DNA from: Halichondria panicea
Lineage: Eukaryota > Porifera > Demospongiae > Suberitida > Halichondriidae
DNA length: 64,000 nt
NCBI RefSeq assembly: GCF_963675165.1
Contig: NC_087377.1
Location: forward strand, 6,899,122 to 6,963,121
Direction: 5' to 3'
This document shows, piece after piece, positions 23,159 to 35,284 of this stretch (the stretch's first letter is position 1; each line of letters begins with the position of its first letter). The position numbers and the translations under genes are program-made. The notes under the pieces were generated by a model. It had not been told where the DNA came from and did no database searches. It saw only the letters and a program-made list of their open reading frames with translations.

Positions 23159-23508
23159 TCTTTCGGTTAGTTTTTGAAATGAACCTAGCAACTAAACTCG
23201 TTAGATACTGTTTAGTCGGTATCTATGGGAATTATAAGCCCGCAGGCACTCGTAGTACCCTCGCTTCGCTCGGGATACTACAGCAGGCCTTTGGGCTTAT
23301 AATTCCCATAGATACCTCCTAAACAGTATCTAACTATTATATAACAATTGAAAATCGGAAAGCATACAAGTGCAGCCACACCCCAACATTTTTTTGAACT
23401 TTCTTGTGGTGCCTGAAACTTTGTACAGCGTTTGCAGGCATGGAGTTTAATGAAGTTAAATGGAGTTAATGGGGTGGAGTGTAGCCTTCACAATGCGCAT
23501 GCCTAGCA

Positions 23509-24548
23509 GCAAGAGTTTATGATAGAGAGAGAGTATCGAACGTAGGCGCTAGGCATACTGTACAGTGTGGGTGATGTAATCTATCAAGAAAGTAGATTAC
23601 ATCACCCAGGGGCGGATCCAGGGGTGATTTTGAGGGGCTGAAGCCCCCCCCTTTTGAAAAAACTACCTATGTATTGCTAGTCTGAGGTTACAACAATTTT
23701 GCCACCAACCTTGTTACTTATGCATCTGCATGTAGACTCACTGACTTAAGAGATGCTAGACAATAGCCAAGTCTAGCTACTAAGAGTATAAAGAATGTAG
23801 GCTAGCTAGCTGGACATGCATACTATACTGACTAGCTAGCTAGCTAGAACTAATAAAGTGCATAGGTCAACTTAACTATTGCTGTTGCTGAGTCAGCTCC
23901 TTGACCTTGTGCAATGTTTTGTAGCCTCGATCATATCCCAGGCCTCTTTTCCTAGGCCTTGTGAAGGAGGCTATTGTGCATGCTGTTGAGCTGCAACATG
24001 GAGACTTTTTCAGCTAGTTGCAAGGAAGCAGCCTTATCTCCTCTCACTCTCAGTGCAGTCTGGGTAGGCATTGTGATTCTTTTATGTACCAAGAGTGCAT
24101 GAATGTAGATGTAACATCTACAGTATACATCCTTTTGTTGATTAGAACGAGTTTTTTGTATTAACTTTTTCATATTCAGTATTCACTTATTAATATGACA
24201 GTTCAAAGGTAAAAGTGTGAGCAAATTGTAAAAATAAAAAAATTTCGCCTCCGGCGAGGCGGGAGGGGGATGCTCCCCCTCCCATACCCACCCCCTGGGT
24301 GGCTCCGCCACCCTCGTACGGGGCTTTGCCCCTTTCTACTAGCCCCCCCCTTTCATTTTTCCTGGATCCGCCCCTGTCACCCACACTTGGATGGTTGATA
24401 GATTACATCACCCACACTTGGATTGGTCAGTGTGCAAATTCCAAGCTTGTGACAGATACAGGAAGTCACGTTACTCTCCGCATACATCTGATACACAGTA
24501 TGCCTACGTTCGATACTCTCTCCTCTATCATAAACTCTTGCTAGCAGG
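23509..24548. repeat. Inverted repeat surrounding a nested element
   Basis: The left arm (about 23509-23590, from 'agcaagagtttatgatagag') is the reverse complement of the right arm (about 24400-24545). Both contain the 'gggtgatgtaatctatc' phrase. The hAT-like element at 23607-24376 is inserted inside. Confidence 0.6.
23607..24376. mobile_element. 770 bp non-autonomous element with CAGGGGCGGATCCAGG ends
   Basis: The exact 16 bp inverted ends are CAGGGGCGGATCCAGG and CCTGGATCCGCCCCTG. The flanks share TCACC (23602-23606 and 24377-24381). Ends of this kind are widespread among animal hAT-like non-autonomous elements. No coding frame is supported. Confidence 0.8.
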
Positions 24549-24558
24549 CATCGCCTCT

Positions 24559-25619
24559 AGCCTCGATCCCAGGCCGAGTTTTCGCTTTTATAACGGTTAG
24601 GCGAACAACTGGGCCTGGTACTAGTTGTCTGCGCATGCGTCAACCAATTAGCCCATTTCTGGCTATTAGTGTATTCTCGTTCACTTTTGTGACTTCGTGT
24701 ACTATCGTGTACGAAGTCAGTTCCCGTTTTATCATTATTGGAATCGATTGGAATGGCTCTTAGCTGAAGCTTCTGTCTTCTCTGAAGCTTAGAAAACATT
24801 ATTCTGAAGACTGAACAACAAGGGAAGAGGTATAAAGCTTTGTCAAGCTTATTAAGGTCAGCTATTTTTGTGTGCCCTATGCTATCAAGTCTTGTTCATG
24901 TTTGGCAAGATCTAGGTAGACTATATAATATAGTTTAATCATTAATATGGTGGATCAAGTGAAGAGTGTGAGCTAGAGAACTTGGTGCTGCCATCATCAG
25001 CTTGTTACAATGGCACTATAACCTGTTTAATACGAGAAATTTAATATGTATATAGATCTACACGTATTTAGAATGTCAACTTCTCTGTACAGGAGCAATG
25101 GCTACTATCCAGCTATCCCAACAGTGCTCCTCTTGGCTATACTAACGGACGAGACTGGACAGTTTGAGGTAAGGGTTTAACCGTCTTTGGTTTCTTTTAA
25201 TATTGTCCTATACTCACAGGACTGGAGTATGACCTGCTCGTTCGAGCGTTACTGGGTATCTCAGAGGCATCAAGAGAATCTACGTTTTCTCAAGCAAAAT
25301 TTAATCGAGTCACGAGTTGGCTAGAATCAGAGAAGTCCAGCAGCCTGCTAAATCTTTTTGAAACGTAATTTGAAGGCATTCAATCATCCTGAAGTTGCCC
25401 TTGGGTCACTGTAATCGTGCTGCAGCACAACTGGCAACTGGCCTTTGTGAAGCAGCTCCCTATGTGCATCTTTTGTGTACTCACTCTGTACATTTTCATT
25501 TCAAATATTTTTGCCGACCACAAATACAATGAAAATTTGACCATGCACAGACAACTAGTACCAGGTCCAGTTGTTCGCCTAACCGTTATAAAAGCGAAAA
25601 CTCGGCCTGGGATCGAGCT
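24559..25619. mobile_element. RecQ-family TIR element 2
   Basis: Long inverted ends (about 75 bp) read AGCCTCGATCCCAGGCCGAG at left and the complement at 25560-25619. Flanks share CATCGCCTC with a small offset, compatible with a 9-11 bp target duplication. No helicase motif is seen inside. There is a weak two-exon open frame (about 25093-25167 and 25220-25317) of unknown nature. It was assigned to the family by its termini. Confidence 0.7.
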
Positions 25620-25623
25620 AGCA

Positions 25624-28600
25624 CATCGCCTCGTGCGGAGATCTGCCATCTCCTCGCATTGCCTCGGGCTGAAATTTGTGTAGCTATCACAAAAGCGGGC
25701 TAGTTGTCTTTACTGACGACGACGACGCCTGTGACCTCAGCACAGTTCAGGCCTCCGACAGTCAGCGCTGTCCAACGCCATAGCACGCAGGAGTCATCAG
25801 CCTCCACTCAACAAAGCTCTCGCCGCTACCCCCCCCCCCCCAACCAGATAACACGGTATCCCAGGTCAGCCAGTACCATTTAAATTAAGTCCCCCAACCC
25901 CTTTCTAGATCCACTCCGTGGGGTGGGACTGAATGTGACATTTGCAGGATGCTGTGCTTAGTGGGTTTAGGAGTAGCCGACTCACTATTCACCCCACCCA
26001 TCTCCATTCACCCACCCCCACCAGCACAGCCCACAACGCACGCAAGGGCCATTTAGCCAAATCCCCCAAACATACAGCAGTGTAGAAGGCGGCACTATAT
26101 AGAATGTGGCACCATACTATACAAGTACATGGTGGGGTACTAAACGGTAAACCTGCAATACTGGTTACACCTCTTTCTAAGCAAGCCAATGCATCTTCAT
26201 AAGCACACCCCCCCAAGCATCCAGGGGTAGGTACAGTCCACGCGGACACCTGGTGAACGCATCACCACTAATGGTAGCTAGGGCCCACTCAGACCTTTAT
26301 CAGGAGTGCAGGCACCTACACACATTATAATTAGCATGATGAGCATTTCTTGTTTGCCACATGCATGATAGACCATCAATGGGCTAAGCCAAGGCATCTT
26401 GATACAAGAGCATGCACCCCCAAACAGCTGGGGGTAGGTACAGTCCATGCGGACACCCGGTGAATGCATCACCACTAATGATAGTTAGGGTCCACGCGGA
26501 CCCCTTCTCACTTTGTTTGCCGCAAACTCTATATAAGCGTGGGTAATGATCGGCCATGATTACTATTAAAAAATATATATAATTATATCTGCACCTCTTT
26601 CTGTCCATGGCAGCGGGCTAAGACAATACATCTTGAATATAAGAACACGCACCCCCAAGCAACTGGGGGCAGGTACAGTCCACGCGGACACCTGGTGATA
26701 CAAGAGCACGCACCCCCATGCAACTGGGGGCAGGTACAGTCCACGCGGACACCTGGTGAACGCATCATGGCAGTGGGCTAAGCCAATGCATCTTGAATAC
26801 AAGAGCACGCACCCCCAAGCAACTGGGGGAAGGTACAGTCCACACGGACACCTGGTGAACGCATCACCACTAATGGTAGCTAGGGTCCACCCAGACCCTT
26901 CTCACTTTTATCAGGACTTACACACATTATAATTATCATGATGGGCATTAAGTAATTTGCCGCATAGGGTATGTACAGTCCATGCGGACACCTGGTGAAC
27001 GCATCACCACTAATGGTAGCTAGGGTTCACGCAGACCCTTCTCACTATTATAATGATCATGATGAGCAATTTGCCGCATGGGGTAGGTACAGCCCACACG
27101 GACACCTGGTGAACGCATCACCACTAATGGTAGCTAGGGTCTACGCAGACCCTTCTCACTTTTATCAGGACTTACACACATTATAATTATTAATTATCAT
27201 GATGAGCATTTAAGTAATTAGCCGCATGGGGTAGGTACAGTCCACACGGACACCTGGTGAACGCATCACCACTAATGGTAGCTAGGGTCTACGCAGACCC
27301 TTCATACTTTTATCAGGACTTACACACATTATAATTATCATGATGAGCATTTCTTGCATTAAGTAATTTGCCGCATGGGGTCCACCCGGACACCTGGTGA
27401 ACGCATCACCACTAACGGTACTTATCATGATGAGCATTTCTTGCATTAAGTAATTTGCCGCATGGGGTAGGTACAGTCCACACGGACACCTGGTGAACAC
27501 ATCACCACTCCACACAGACCCCTTTTCACCTTTATCAGGCTTACACACATTATAATTATCATGATGAGCATTTCTTGCATTAAATAATTTGCCGCATGTG
27601 GTAGGTACAGTCCACGGGGACACCTGGTGAACGCATCACCACTAATGGTAGCTAGGGTCCACCCAGACCCTTCTCACTTTTATCAGGACTTACACACATT
27701 ATAATTATCATAAGGAGCATTAAGTAATTTGCCGCATGCAAACTCTATCTCTCAGAGGTAGAGTCTATCGCAAACTCTATCTACTCGAGTGGGTAATGAT
27801 CGATCTGCACCTCTTTCCGTCCATGGCAAGGGGCTAAGCTAATACATCTTGATACAAAAGCACGCACCGCTAGGGTTAGGTACAGTCCACGCGGACACCT
27901 GGTGACCGCATCACCACTAATGGTAGCTAGGGTCCACGCAGACCCTTCTCACTTTGTTTGCCGCATGCAAACTCTACGAGTGTGTACGGATCGACCATGA
28001 TTATTATTAACAATCCGCACTCCTTTCTGTCCATGGCAATGGGCTAGCATCTTGATACAAAAGCACGCACCCCCAAGCAGCTAGGGTTAGGTACAGTCCA
28101 CGCGGACACCTGGTGACCGCATCACCACTAATGGTAGCTAGGGTCCACGCAGACCCTTCTCACCTTATTTGCCGCATGCAAACTCTACGAGTGTGTACGG
28201 ATCGACCGTGATTATTACTAACAATCCGCACTTCTTTCTGTCCATGGCAATGGGCTAAGCCAATGCATCTTGATACAAGAGCACGCACCCCCAAGCAGCT
28301 GGGGATAGGTACAGTCCACGCGGACACCTGGTGAACGCATCACCACTAATGGTATAACTAGGGTCCTTTGTTTGCCGCATGCAAACTCCAAAAGTGGAAA
28401 ATGACGATTAAAAAAATAATAATAAATAAATAAATAAATTATATATATAATTATTATATCTGCACCTCTTTCTGTCCATGGCAATGGGCAAAGTCAGTGA
28501 TACAAAAGCACGCACCCCCCAAGCAGTTAGGGGTAGGTACAGGCCACGCGGACACCTGGTGAACGCATCACCACCCTTTTCGGAGTGCATATGCACTTAC

Positions 28601-30290
28601 ACACATTATATATTTCATGATGAGTATTTTGTTTGCCGCATGCAATCGCTAAAAGTGGGAAATGATCGACCATGATTATTATTAACAATCTGCACCTCCT
28701 TCGGTCCATGGCAATGGACAAAACCAATGCACCTTGCACGCACCTCAAGCATCGAGGGGTAGGTTCAGTCCACGCAGACACCTGGTGAACGCATCACCAC
28801 TAATTCCACGCGGACCCTCTCATTTTTATCAGGAAGGCAGGCACTTACTTACACACACTGTAATCATCACACATGGTAATTTTCATGATGAGCATTTTGC
28901 AGCTTGCAAACTCTAAGAGTGGGTAATGATTGACCACGATTATTATTTAAAAACCAAAAGCTCGAGCCCGTGACCAGTAATGGCTTCATCAGTAGAGCTC
29001 TCTTCTCACTCTTGCACCGAGCTATAAGTAGAGTAGAAACACTCCATGGACAAGTTTGCTACGCTAAGGTCCCTGGGGTGGATGCCATATCTACAAATAT
29101 TATTGGTATTAGCTGGAGTCCACGCGGACTCTTGGTGGATATCCTAAGGTCCACGCTCACTACACAATACTCCCATAACCCCCAACGCAATGCTATACCA
29201 GGAGAACATAGATTTCGCATGCTGCTTTCGACAGGCAGCCGATTTGGGCGCTGGACTACGCAAATACATTCAGCACGCAACTTCCTCATGCACTCTTGCA
29301 GCAGCTAGCGTTCTGGTGCAGAGCACTCGTTGAAAAAGTTTTGCTACGGCTCCAATTAAGCAAACTCAGGAACCAAGCATTGTTCACGAGCCAGGAAGGC
29401 GTAGCTGGAGGCGTACGTTGTTGATCCTTGAGCAGCGGTAGCAGTCTGCACAGACACACATACAGAGTACACCGTATACCTCACTTGCGCATGCTCGCCA
29501 CGGTAGTCAACCACTTTATCAGTTTGTCCACCTAAAGCTCGTTCCGACACCACCTGGTGCATTTCCACGCTACACACAACTACACGGACCCGTGGGGGTG
29601 CGCAGCACTCTGTATGGTTCCCAGCGCCACATTTCAGGCAAAGAAATGATAGCTATTCTCATCGCCGCGATACCAACAAAATAAATAATAATAATCGGCA
29701 GGGCCTGTCGATACGGTTTCATTCCGACATTGCAGTCGCACACACCATTTGACCGCAAAAGCTCTCAATCACAAATTGGAAAGGGCATAAAAACGCAATG
29801 GGCACGCTGCAAAACATCCTCCCCAGAACGGCAAATACACTCCTCAAACAGCCTCCCCCATGCGCCATCATATGCACATGCCTTGCCTTAATTCACGCTA
29901 TTGGGTAAAAGGACCATCCCGTCGGAGTCAGCATCATGATGTGTCTGTCCAGCGACAGCAGCAGGCGCGGACTGCAGGTGTTCTCTAAACGAGATTTGTG
30001 CCCCATACTGTAGACCCACTCCTAAATTCATGTGTATGCTTATGTGACTTACATCCATACTTAATCGAGTTACAATAATTTATAGTACTCCTTGGACTCA
30101 GATAAATTTATTCTGGGGCTCGTACCCAGCTACTCACCTAATTTATTCCCTCGTCCTGGGGCTAGGAATTCACAGCTAATGATATTCATTAACCCAAATT
30201 AACCGCTGGGAATTTGCAGCTAATTATATTCATTGACGGCCTCCTCCTTCGAGTTTGAGGTATTACGCTGATTGCCAATCACCGGTTCGA
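25624..30290. repeat. Duplicated segment, copy 1 (about 4.7 kb)
   Basis: It starts with 'gcctcgtgcggag...gctgaaatttgtgtagc' and ends with 'ctgattgccaatcaccggtt'. The same order of blocks recurs at 30361-33773: a GAC-rich tract, 'ctagatccactccgtgggg', the minisatellite array, a DR1-like block, and a tail with 'tactccttggactcagataa'. Copy 1 is longer because it holds more minisatellite units. All open frames inside are repeat-derived. Confidence 0.8.
26180..28830. repeat. Minisatellite array in copy 1
   Basis: More than ten units, about 130-250 bp each, centre on 'cacctggtgaacgcatcacc', 'actaatggtagctagggtc' and 'acacattataattatcatga'. Units differ by indels and by loss of the middle part. Spacing is irregular and there are no unique spacers of constant size, so it is not CRISPR-like. 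Predicted proteins from it (for example SAWTVPTP repeats) are frame artefacts. Confidence 0.85.
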
Positions 30291-30360
30291 AGCGTAACCA
30301 ACATTAAATGGAGTTTAAACGGAGTTATGGGGTGGAGCGTAGCCTTCACACTGCGCATGC

Positions 30361-33300
30361 CTAGCAGGCATCGCATCTCACTCGCATCGCCTCGAGCTGA
30401 AATTTGTCTAGCTATCAATAAAGCGGGCTAGCTGTCTTTACTGTTTACTTTACTGACGACGACGACGACGCCCGTGACCTCAGCACAGCTCAGGGCTCTA
30501 ACAGTCAGCGTGCTATAGCATGCAGGACTCAGTCGTCAGGTCAGCCTCCACTCAACAAAGCTCTCGCCGCTACCCCCCCCAACCACATAACCCGGTATCC
30601 CAGGTCAGCCAGTACCATTTAAATTAAGTCCCCAAACCCCTTTCTAGATCCACTCCGTGGGGTGTGGGAGTGAATGTGACATTTGCAGGATGTTGTGCTT
30701 AGTGCTTAGTGGGTTTAGGAGTAGCCGACTCCTATTCACCCACCCATCTCCATTCACCCACCCCCACCAGCACAGTCCATAACGCACGCAAAGGCATTAA
30801 GGGACAATCCCCCAAACATACAGCAGTGTAGAAGGCGGCACTATATAGAATGTGGCACCATACTATAGAAGTACATGATGGGGCACTAAACAGTAAACCT
30901 CAATCCTGCAATACTGGTTGCACCTCTTTCTAAGCAAGCCAATGCATCTTCATACAAAAGCACACACCCCCAAGCATCCAGGGGTAGGTACAGTCCACGC
31001 GGACACCTGGTGAACGCATCACCACTAATGGTAGCTAGGGCCCACGCAGACCCTTCTCACTTTTATCAGGACTTACACATATTATAATTATCATGATGAG
31101 CATTAAGTAATTTGCCGCATGCAAACTCTAAGAGTGGGTAATGATCGATCTGCACCTCTTTCCGTCCACGGCAAGGGCCTAAGCTAATACATCTTGATAC
31201 AAAAGCACGCACCCCCAAGCAGCTATATATAGGGTTAGGTACAGTCCACGCGGACACCTGGTGAATGTATCACCACTAATGGTAGCTAGGGTCCACCCAG
31301 ACCCTTCTCACTTTGTTTGCCGCATGCAAACTCTACGAGTGGGTACTGATCGACCGTGATTATTATTAACAATCCGCACTTCTTTCTGTCCATGGCATCT
31401 TGATACAAGAGCACGCACCCCCAAGCAGCTGGGGGTAGGTACAGTCCACGCGGACACCTGGTGAATGCATCACCACTAATGGTATAGCTAGGGTCCTTCT
31501 TATTTTTGTTTACCGCATGCAAACTCCAAAAGTGGGAAATGACCGGCCATGATTATTATAAAATAAAATAAAAAATAAAATAAAATAAATAAAAATAAAT
31601 AAATAAAATAAAATAAAGATGCACCTCTTTCTCATTGATACAAAAGCACGCACCCCCAAGCAGTTAGGGGTAGGTACAGGCCACATGGACACCTGGTGAT
31701 AACGCATCACCACTAATAGCTAGGGTCCGCGTCGACCCTTCTCGGAGTGCATATGCACTTACACACATTATATTTTTCATGATGAGTATTTTGTTTGCCA
31801 CTCTAAAAGTGGGAAATGATCGACCGTGATTATTATTAACAATCCGCACCTCGTTCGGTCCATGGCAATGGACGAAACCAACGCACCTCAATCATCGAGG
31901 GGTAGGTTCAGTCCACGCAGACACCTGGTGAACGCATCACCACTAATGGTAGCTAGGGTCCACGCGGACCCTCTCATTTTTATCGGGAAGGCAGGCACCT
32001 ACTTACACACATTGTAATTATCACACATGGTAACTTTCATGATGAGCATTTTGCAGCATGCAAACTCTAAGAGTAGGTAATGATTGACCACGATTATTAT
32101 TTAAAAACCAAAAGCTCGAGCCCGTGATCAGTAATGGCTTCGTCAGCAGAGCTCTCTTCTCACTCTTGCACCTAGTACAGAGCTAAGTAGAGTAGAAACA
32201 CTCCATGGACAAGTTTGCTACGCGGGTGGATGCCATATCTACAGATATTATTGGTGTTAGCTGGAGTCCACGCGGACTCTTGGTGGATATCCTAAGGTCC
32301 ACGCCCACTACACAATACTCACTTCTAACCCATAACCCCCAACGCAATGCTATACCAGGAGAACAGAGATTTCGCAGGCCAACCTAGCTGCTTTCGACAG
32401 GCAGCCGACTTGGGTAAAACTAGACGCTGGACTACGCAAATACATTCACCACGCAACTTCCTCATGCACTCTAGCATTCTGGTGCAGAGCTAACCGGCTG
32501 CTAATTAGAGTAGCAACACTCGTTGAACAAGTTTTGCTACGGCAATGGCACTCCAATTAAGCAAACTCGGGAACCAAGCATTGTTCACGAGCCAGGAAGG
32601 CGTGACTGGAGGCGTACTTTGTTGATCCTTGAGCAGTCTGCACAGACACACATATACAGAGTACACCGTATACCTCACTTGCGCATGCTCGCCACGGTAG
32701 TCAACGACTTTATCAGTTTGTCCACCTAAACATTGAAGCTCGTTCCGACACCACCTGGTGCATTTCCATACTATACACAACTACACGGACCCGTGGGGGT
32801 GCGCAGCACCCCATCCGCAGGGGGACGCCACATTTCAGGCAAAGAAATGATAGCTATTCTCATCGCCGCAATACCAACAAAATAAATAATTATAATAATC
32901 GATAGGGCCTGTCGATACGGTTTCACTCCGACATTACCATTACAGCAGTCGTAGCGTTGCTGGCTCTGTGTGTGATGACTCAACACATCTCTGCCGCTGG
33001 CCGGCAAACAACAAAACGCACACACCATTTGACCGCAAATAGCTCTCAATCACAAATTGGAAAGGGCATAAAAAACGCAATGGGCACGCTGCAAAACATC
33101 CTCCCCAAAACGGCAAATACACTCCTCAAACAGGGCACTCCCTCATGCGCCATCATATGCACATGCCTTGCCTTAATTCACGCGATTGGGTGAAATGACC
33201 ATCCCGTCGGAGTCAGCATCCTCTCTCCTCGGTTTTAACGATGTGTCTGTCGACTGGGTCAGTTAAATGCTTCCTCAGAGTTTGTGTCTGTCCAGCGACA

Positions 33301-33773
33301 GCAGCAGTGCTGCTTCTATTTCTACTCGCGGACAGGCGTCCTCTCTCCAAACGAGATTTGTGCCCCATACTGTAGACTCACAGCTAGCTATTCAGCAGTA
33401 GGAACCCACACCTAAATTCATTTGTATACTTAGGTGACTTACATCCATACTTAATCGAGTTACTATAATTTTATAGTACTCCTTGGACTCAGATAAATTT
33501 ATTCTCATTGGAGGGGGCTCGTACCCAGCTACTCACCTAATTTATTCCCTCGCCCTGGGGCTAATGATATTCATTGACCCAAATTAACCGCATGAATTCA
33601 CAGCTATAATGGTATTTATTGACCCAAATTAACCGCCGCAGGGAATTTGCAGCTAATTATAATTTTATTTATTGACGTCCTCCTCCTACGCTGCTCCACC
33701 CCTCCATGCAACTCCCCATATAAAGCTGATGGGTAGTTTGAGGTATTATCGCTGATTGCCAATCACCGGTTTG
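30361..33773. repeat. Duplicated segment, copy 2 (about 3.4 kb)
   Basis: Direct repeat of 25624-30290 with fewer minisatellite units (about 30960-32010). It keeps the same DR1-like block (about 32100-32750) and tail. The unit-by-unit similarity implies a tandem segmental duplication followed by unit loss or gain. Confidence 0.8.
31556..31617. repeat. A/T-rich (AAATA)n-like microsatellite
   Basis: About 60 bp of aaaat/aaata units lie within the second duplicated segment. A related AAAT tract is at 28410-28440 in the first. Confidence 0.85.
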
Positions 33774-33959
33774 TATTTTCTATTTAAAGCCCCCTTATTA
33801 TATATTCGTATTTAAAGTATCCACTAAACTAAAAATGCTGGACAAAGTTTTCAGGCACCACAAGACATATAAAATAAAGTTCTTCAGTCTTAAAAAAAAT
33901 GTGGGGGTGTGGCTGCACTTGTATGTTTTTCGGATTTTCGGTTATTCACTGTAACTTCA

Positions 33960-34590
33960 CCCCCAAAGGTCACATATGACAAATTTCTTCAGCATGTAGC
34001 TTGTTTATAAGACAACATTCCTACGAAACTATCGATCATGCACTTGTACAAAAAATCAACGTAAAATCACAGAAACAGTCCTTAATTATCGACAATGGAG
34101 TACCGGTGAATAAAAAAAAAATGTGTCCAGTTGAAATCTATATATTAACTTGTCGTCTGATCGAAGTTTTGCTATTCATAATTAACCCTTATCAGAAAAC
34201 CCTTATCAGAAAATTATAAACAGTTTATTGACTATAGAGTGCCTGTGTGTTTTAAATAAACAAATAAAAATGTGTCTAGTTGACGTTTTTGGTGATGGAG
34301 TTGCTGAAAAGAAAAAAAGAAAAAGCTAGGAGCTCTTTCTAGACACATTGAATTTATATCTTGGGCTGGCCCATATTTCTAAAGTGGAAGTTTCTTTATA
34401 CTGTAAAAACGTCTATAATGCATGGTGCCAGTCCAAATTTTCTTGGCTCTACTCCAACCTGCAATTTGAACGTGGCCGCCACTCTAATGAAACACCGTCT
34501 AAATCTCATTTTCTTTTGTTGTACCTTTGTTAGACTTTACGGTACCCTACAGCATTATTCATGACCCGATCATTATTGTAGTTCTTGTGG
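33960..34590. other. Intergenic, no gene recognised
   Basis: AT-rich. From about 34340 the sequence resembles the 5' flank of receptor C at about 36455-36560 (shared 'tcttgggctggcc'). This indicates a duplicated promoter region upstream of the orphan signal exon at 34591. Confidence 0.45.
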
Positions 34591-34646
34591 ATGGAGTCAG
34601 TGGCAACTATAGCCAGTCTAACAACTGCTTGTCTTGTGCATTGTAG
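34591..34646 (+). pseudogene. Orphan receptor signal-peptide exon
   Basis: An ATG at 34591 encodes MESVATIASLTTACLVHCR before a stop. The DNA is clearly related to exon 1 of receptor C (36575, MESVATTTSW). No Ig exon follows within 2 kb, so it is a remnant of another receptor copy. Confidence 0.6.
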
Positions 34647-35284
34647 ATACGGTATTATAATTAAACGAGCATGTTGGCTTTAATTACCGGATTAGCAACT
34701 TCCAGAACTCGGAGCGAGTTTTGAGTATAAAAAGAGCTGCCGTGGGCGCGACCTTTGACCCCTAAATTTTCATTCAAGCCTTAGTAACGAGCTGTTTTTT
34801 CTCTTGCGCAAAATCGCTCAGAACCCACTCACTACACACTGTGAACACTAAAAAATATACACAAAGGAAAGGGAAATACATTCTTGGTAGTTTTTCTTTT
34901 TTACCAGAAGCAGAAACAAAAAACAAAAAAATAAAATAAATGGCTGACAAATACTTTATGTATATACAGCAAAAGGCAATGCACAATAAAGGAATCTTTT
35001 CAGCTCCAAGTCAGCTACAGTGAGCATACTCCAGGGCACGTTGTGGAAGAGTTAGGAAGCTTGCTTTCTTGCATAATAGACGGCATTGAAACTGTGCCAT
35101 TGTGGAAATTCACCGAAAGTTTGATTCTGAAAAGGATTTATATGAATATCAGTACATCTATATCAAACAAATTCTTTACTACCATTTTAATAGGGCAAGT
35201 GGAGTGCATGCCACCAGATAGTGAGGCTCTCCTCCCTCCAGCAAAGAGCTAGGGATATATGCTTGATACAGAAGTAATACTTAC

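Larger units (their letters stand above)
20845..23335. mobile_element. Palindrome of two differently deleted Crypton-like elements
   Basis: Left arm sequence from about 20845 recurs as its reverse complement down to about 23220, with the symmetry centre near 22180. The arms are near-identical over long blocks but carry different deletions. The left arm keeps the N-terminal and central recombinase coding region. The right arm keeps the N terminus and the C-terminal catalytic part. The edge sequence ('ctgtttaggaggtatctatg') is repeated again at about 23280-23330, so a third element end is present. The whole is a fold-back structure about 2.4 kb long. Confidence 0.8.
23340..33960. mobile_element. 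Composite element, about 10.6 kb, with inverted ends
   Basis: The left end (about 23345-23420) and right end (about 33845-33945) are inverted copies that share 'catacaagtgcagccacac', a poly-T stretch and a 'cttgtggtgcctgaaa' block. Between them lie a nested inverted repeat with a hAT-like insert, a RecQ-family TIR element and two duplicated minisatellite segments. The phrase 'ggggtggagtgtagccttcac' next to the left end recurs at about 30322-30345. This suggests an original element that was duplicated internally and then invaded. No transposase ORF is seen. Confidence 0.55.

Noticed and set aside
26180-28830. CRISPR-like or protein-coding repeat array (long open frames with SAWTVPTP-like repeats)
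   Set aside because: Unit length is irregular, there are no constant-size unique spacers, and the frames change between units. The DNA is a eukaryotic minisatellite.
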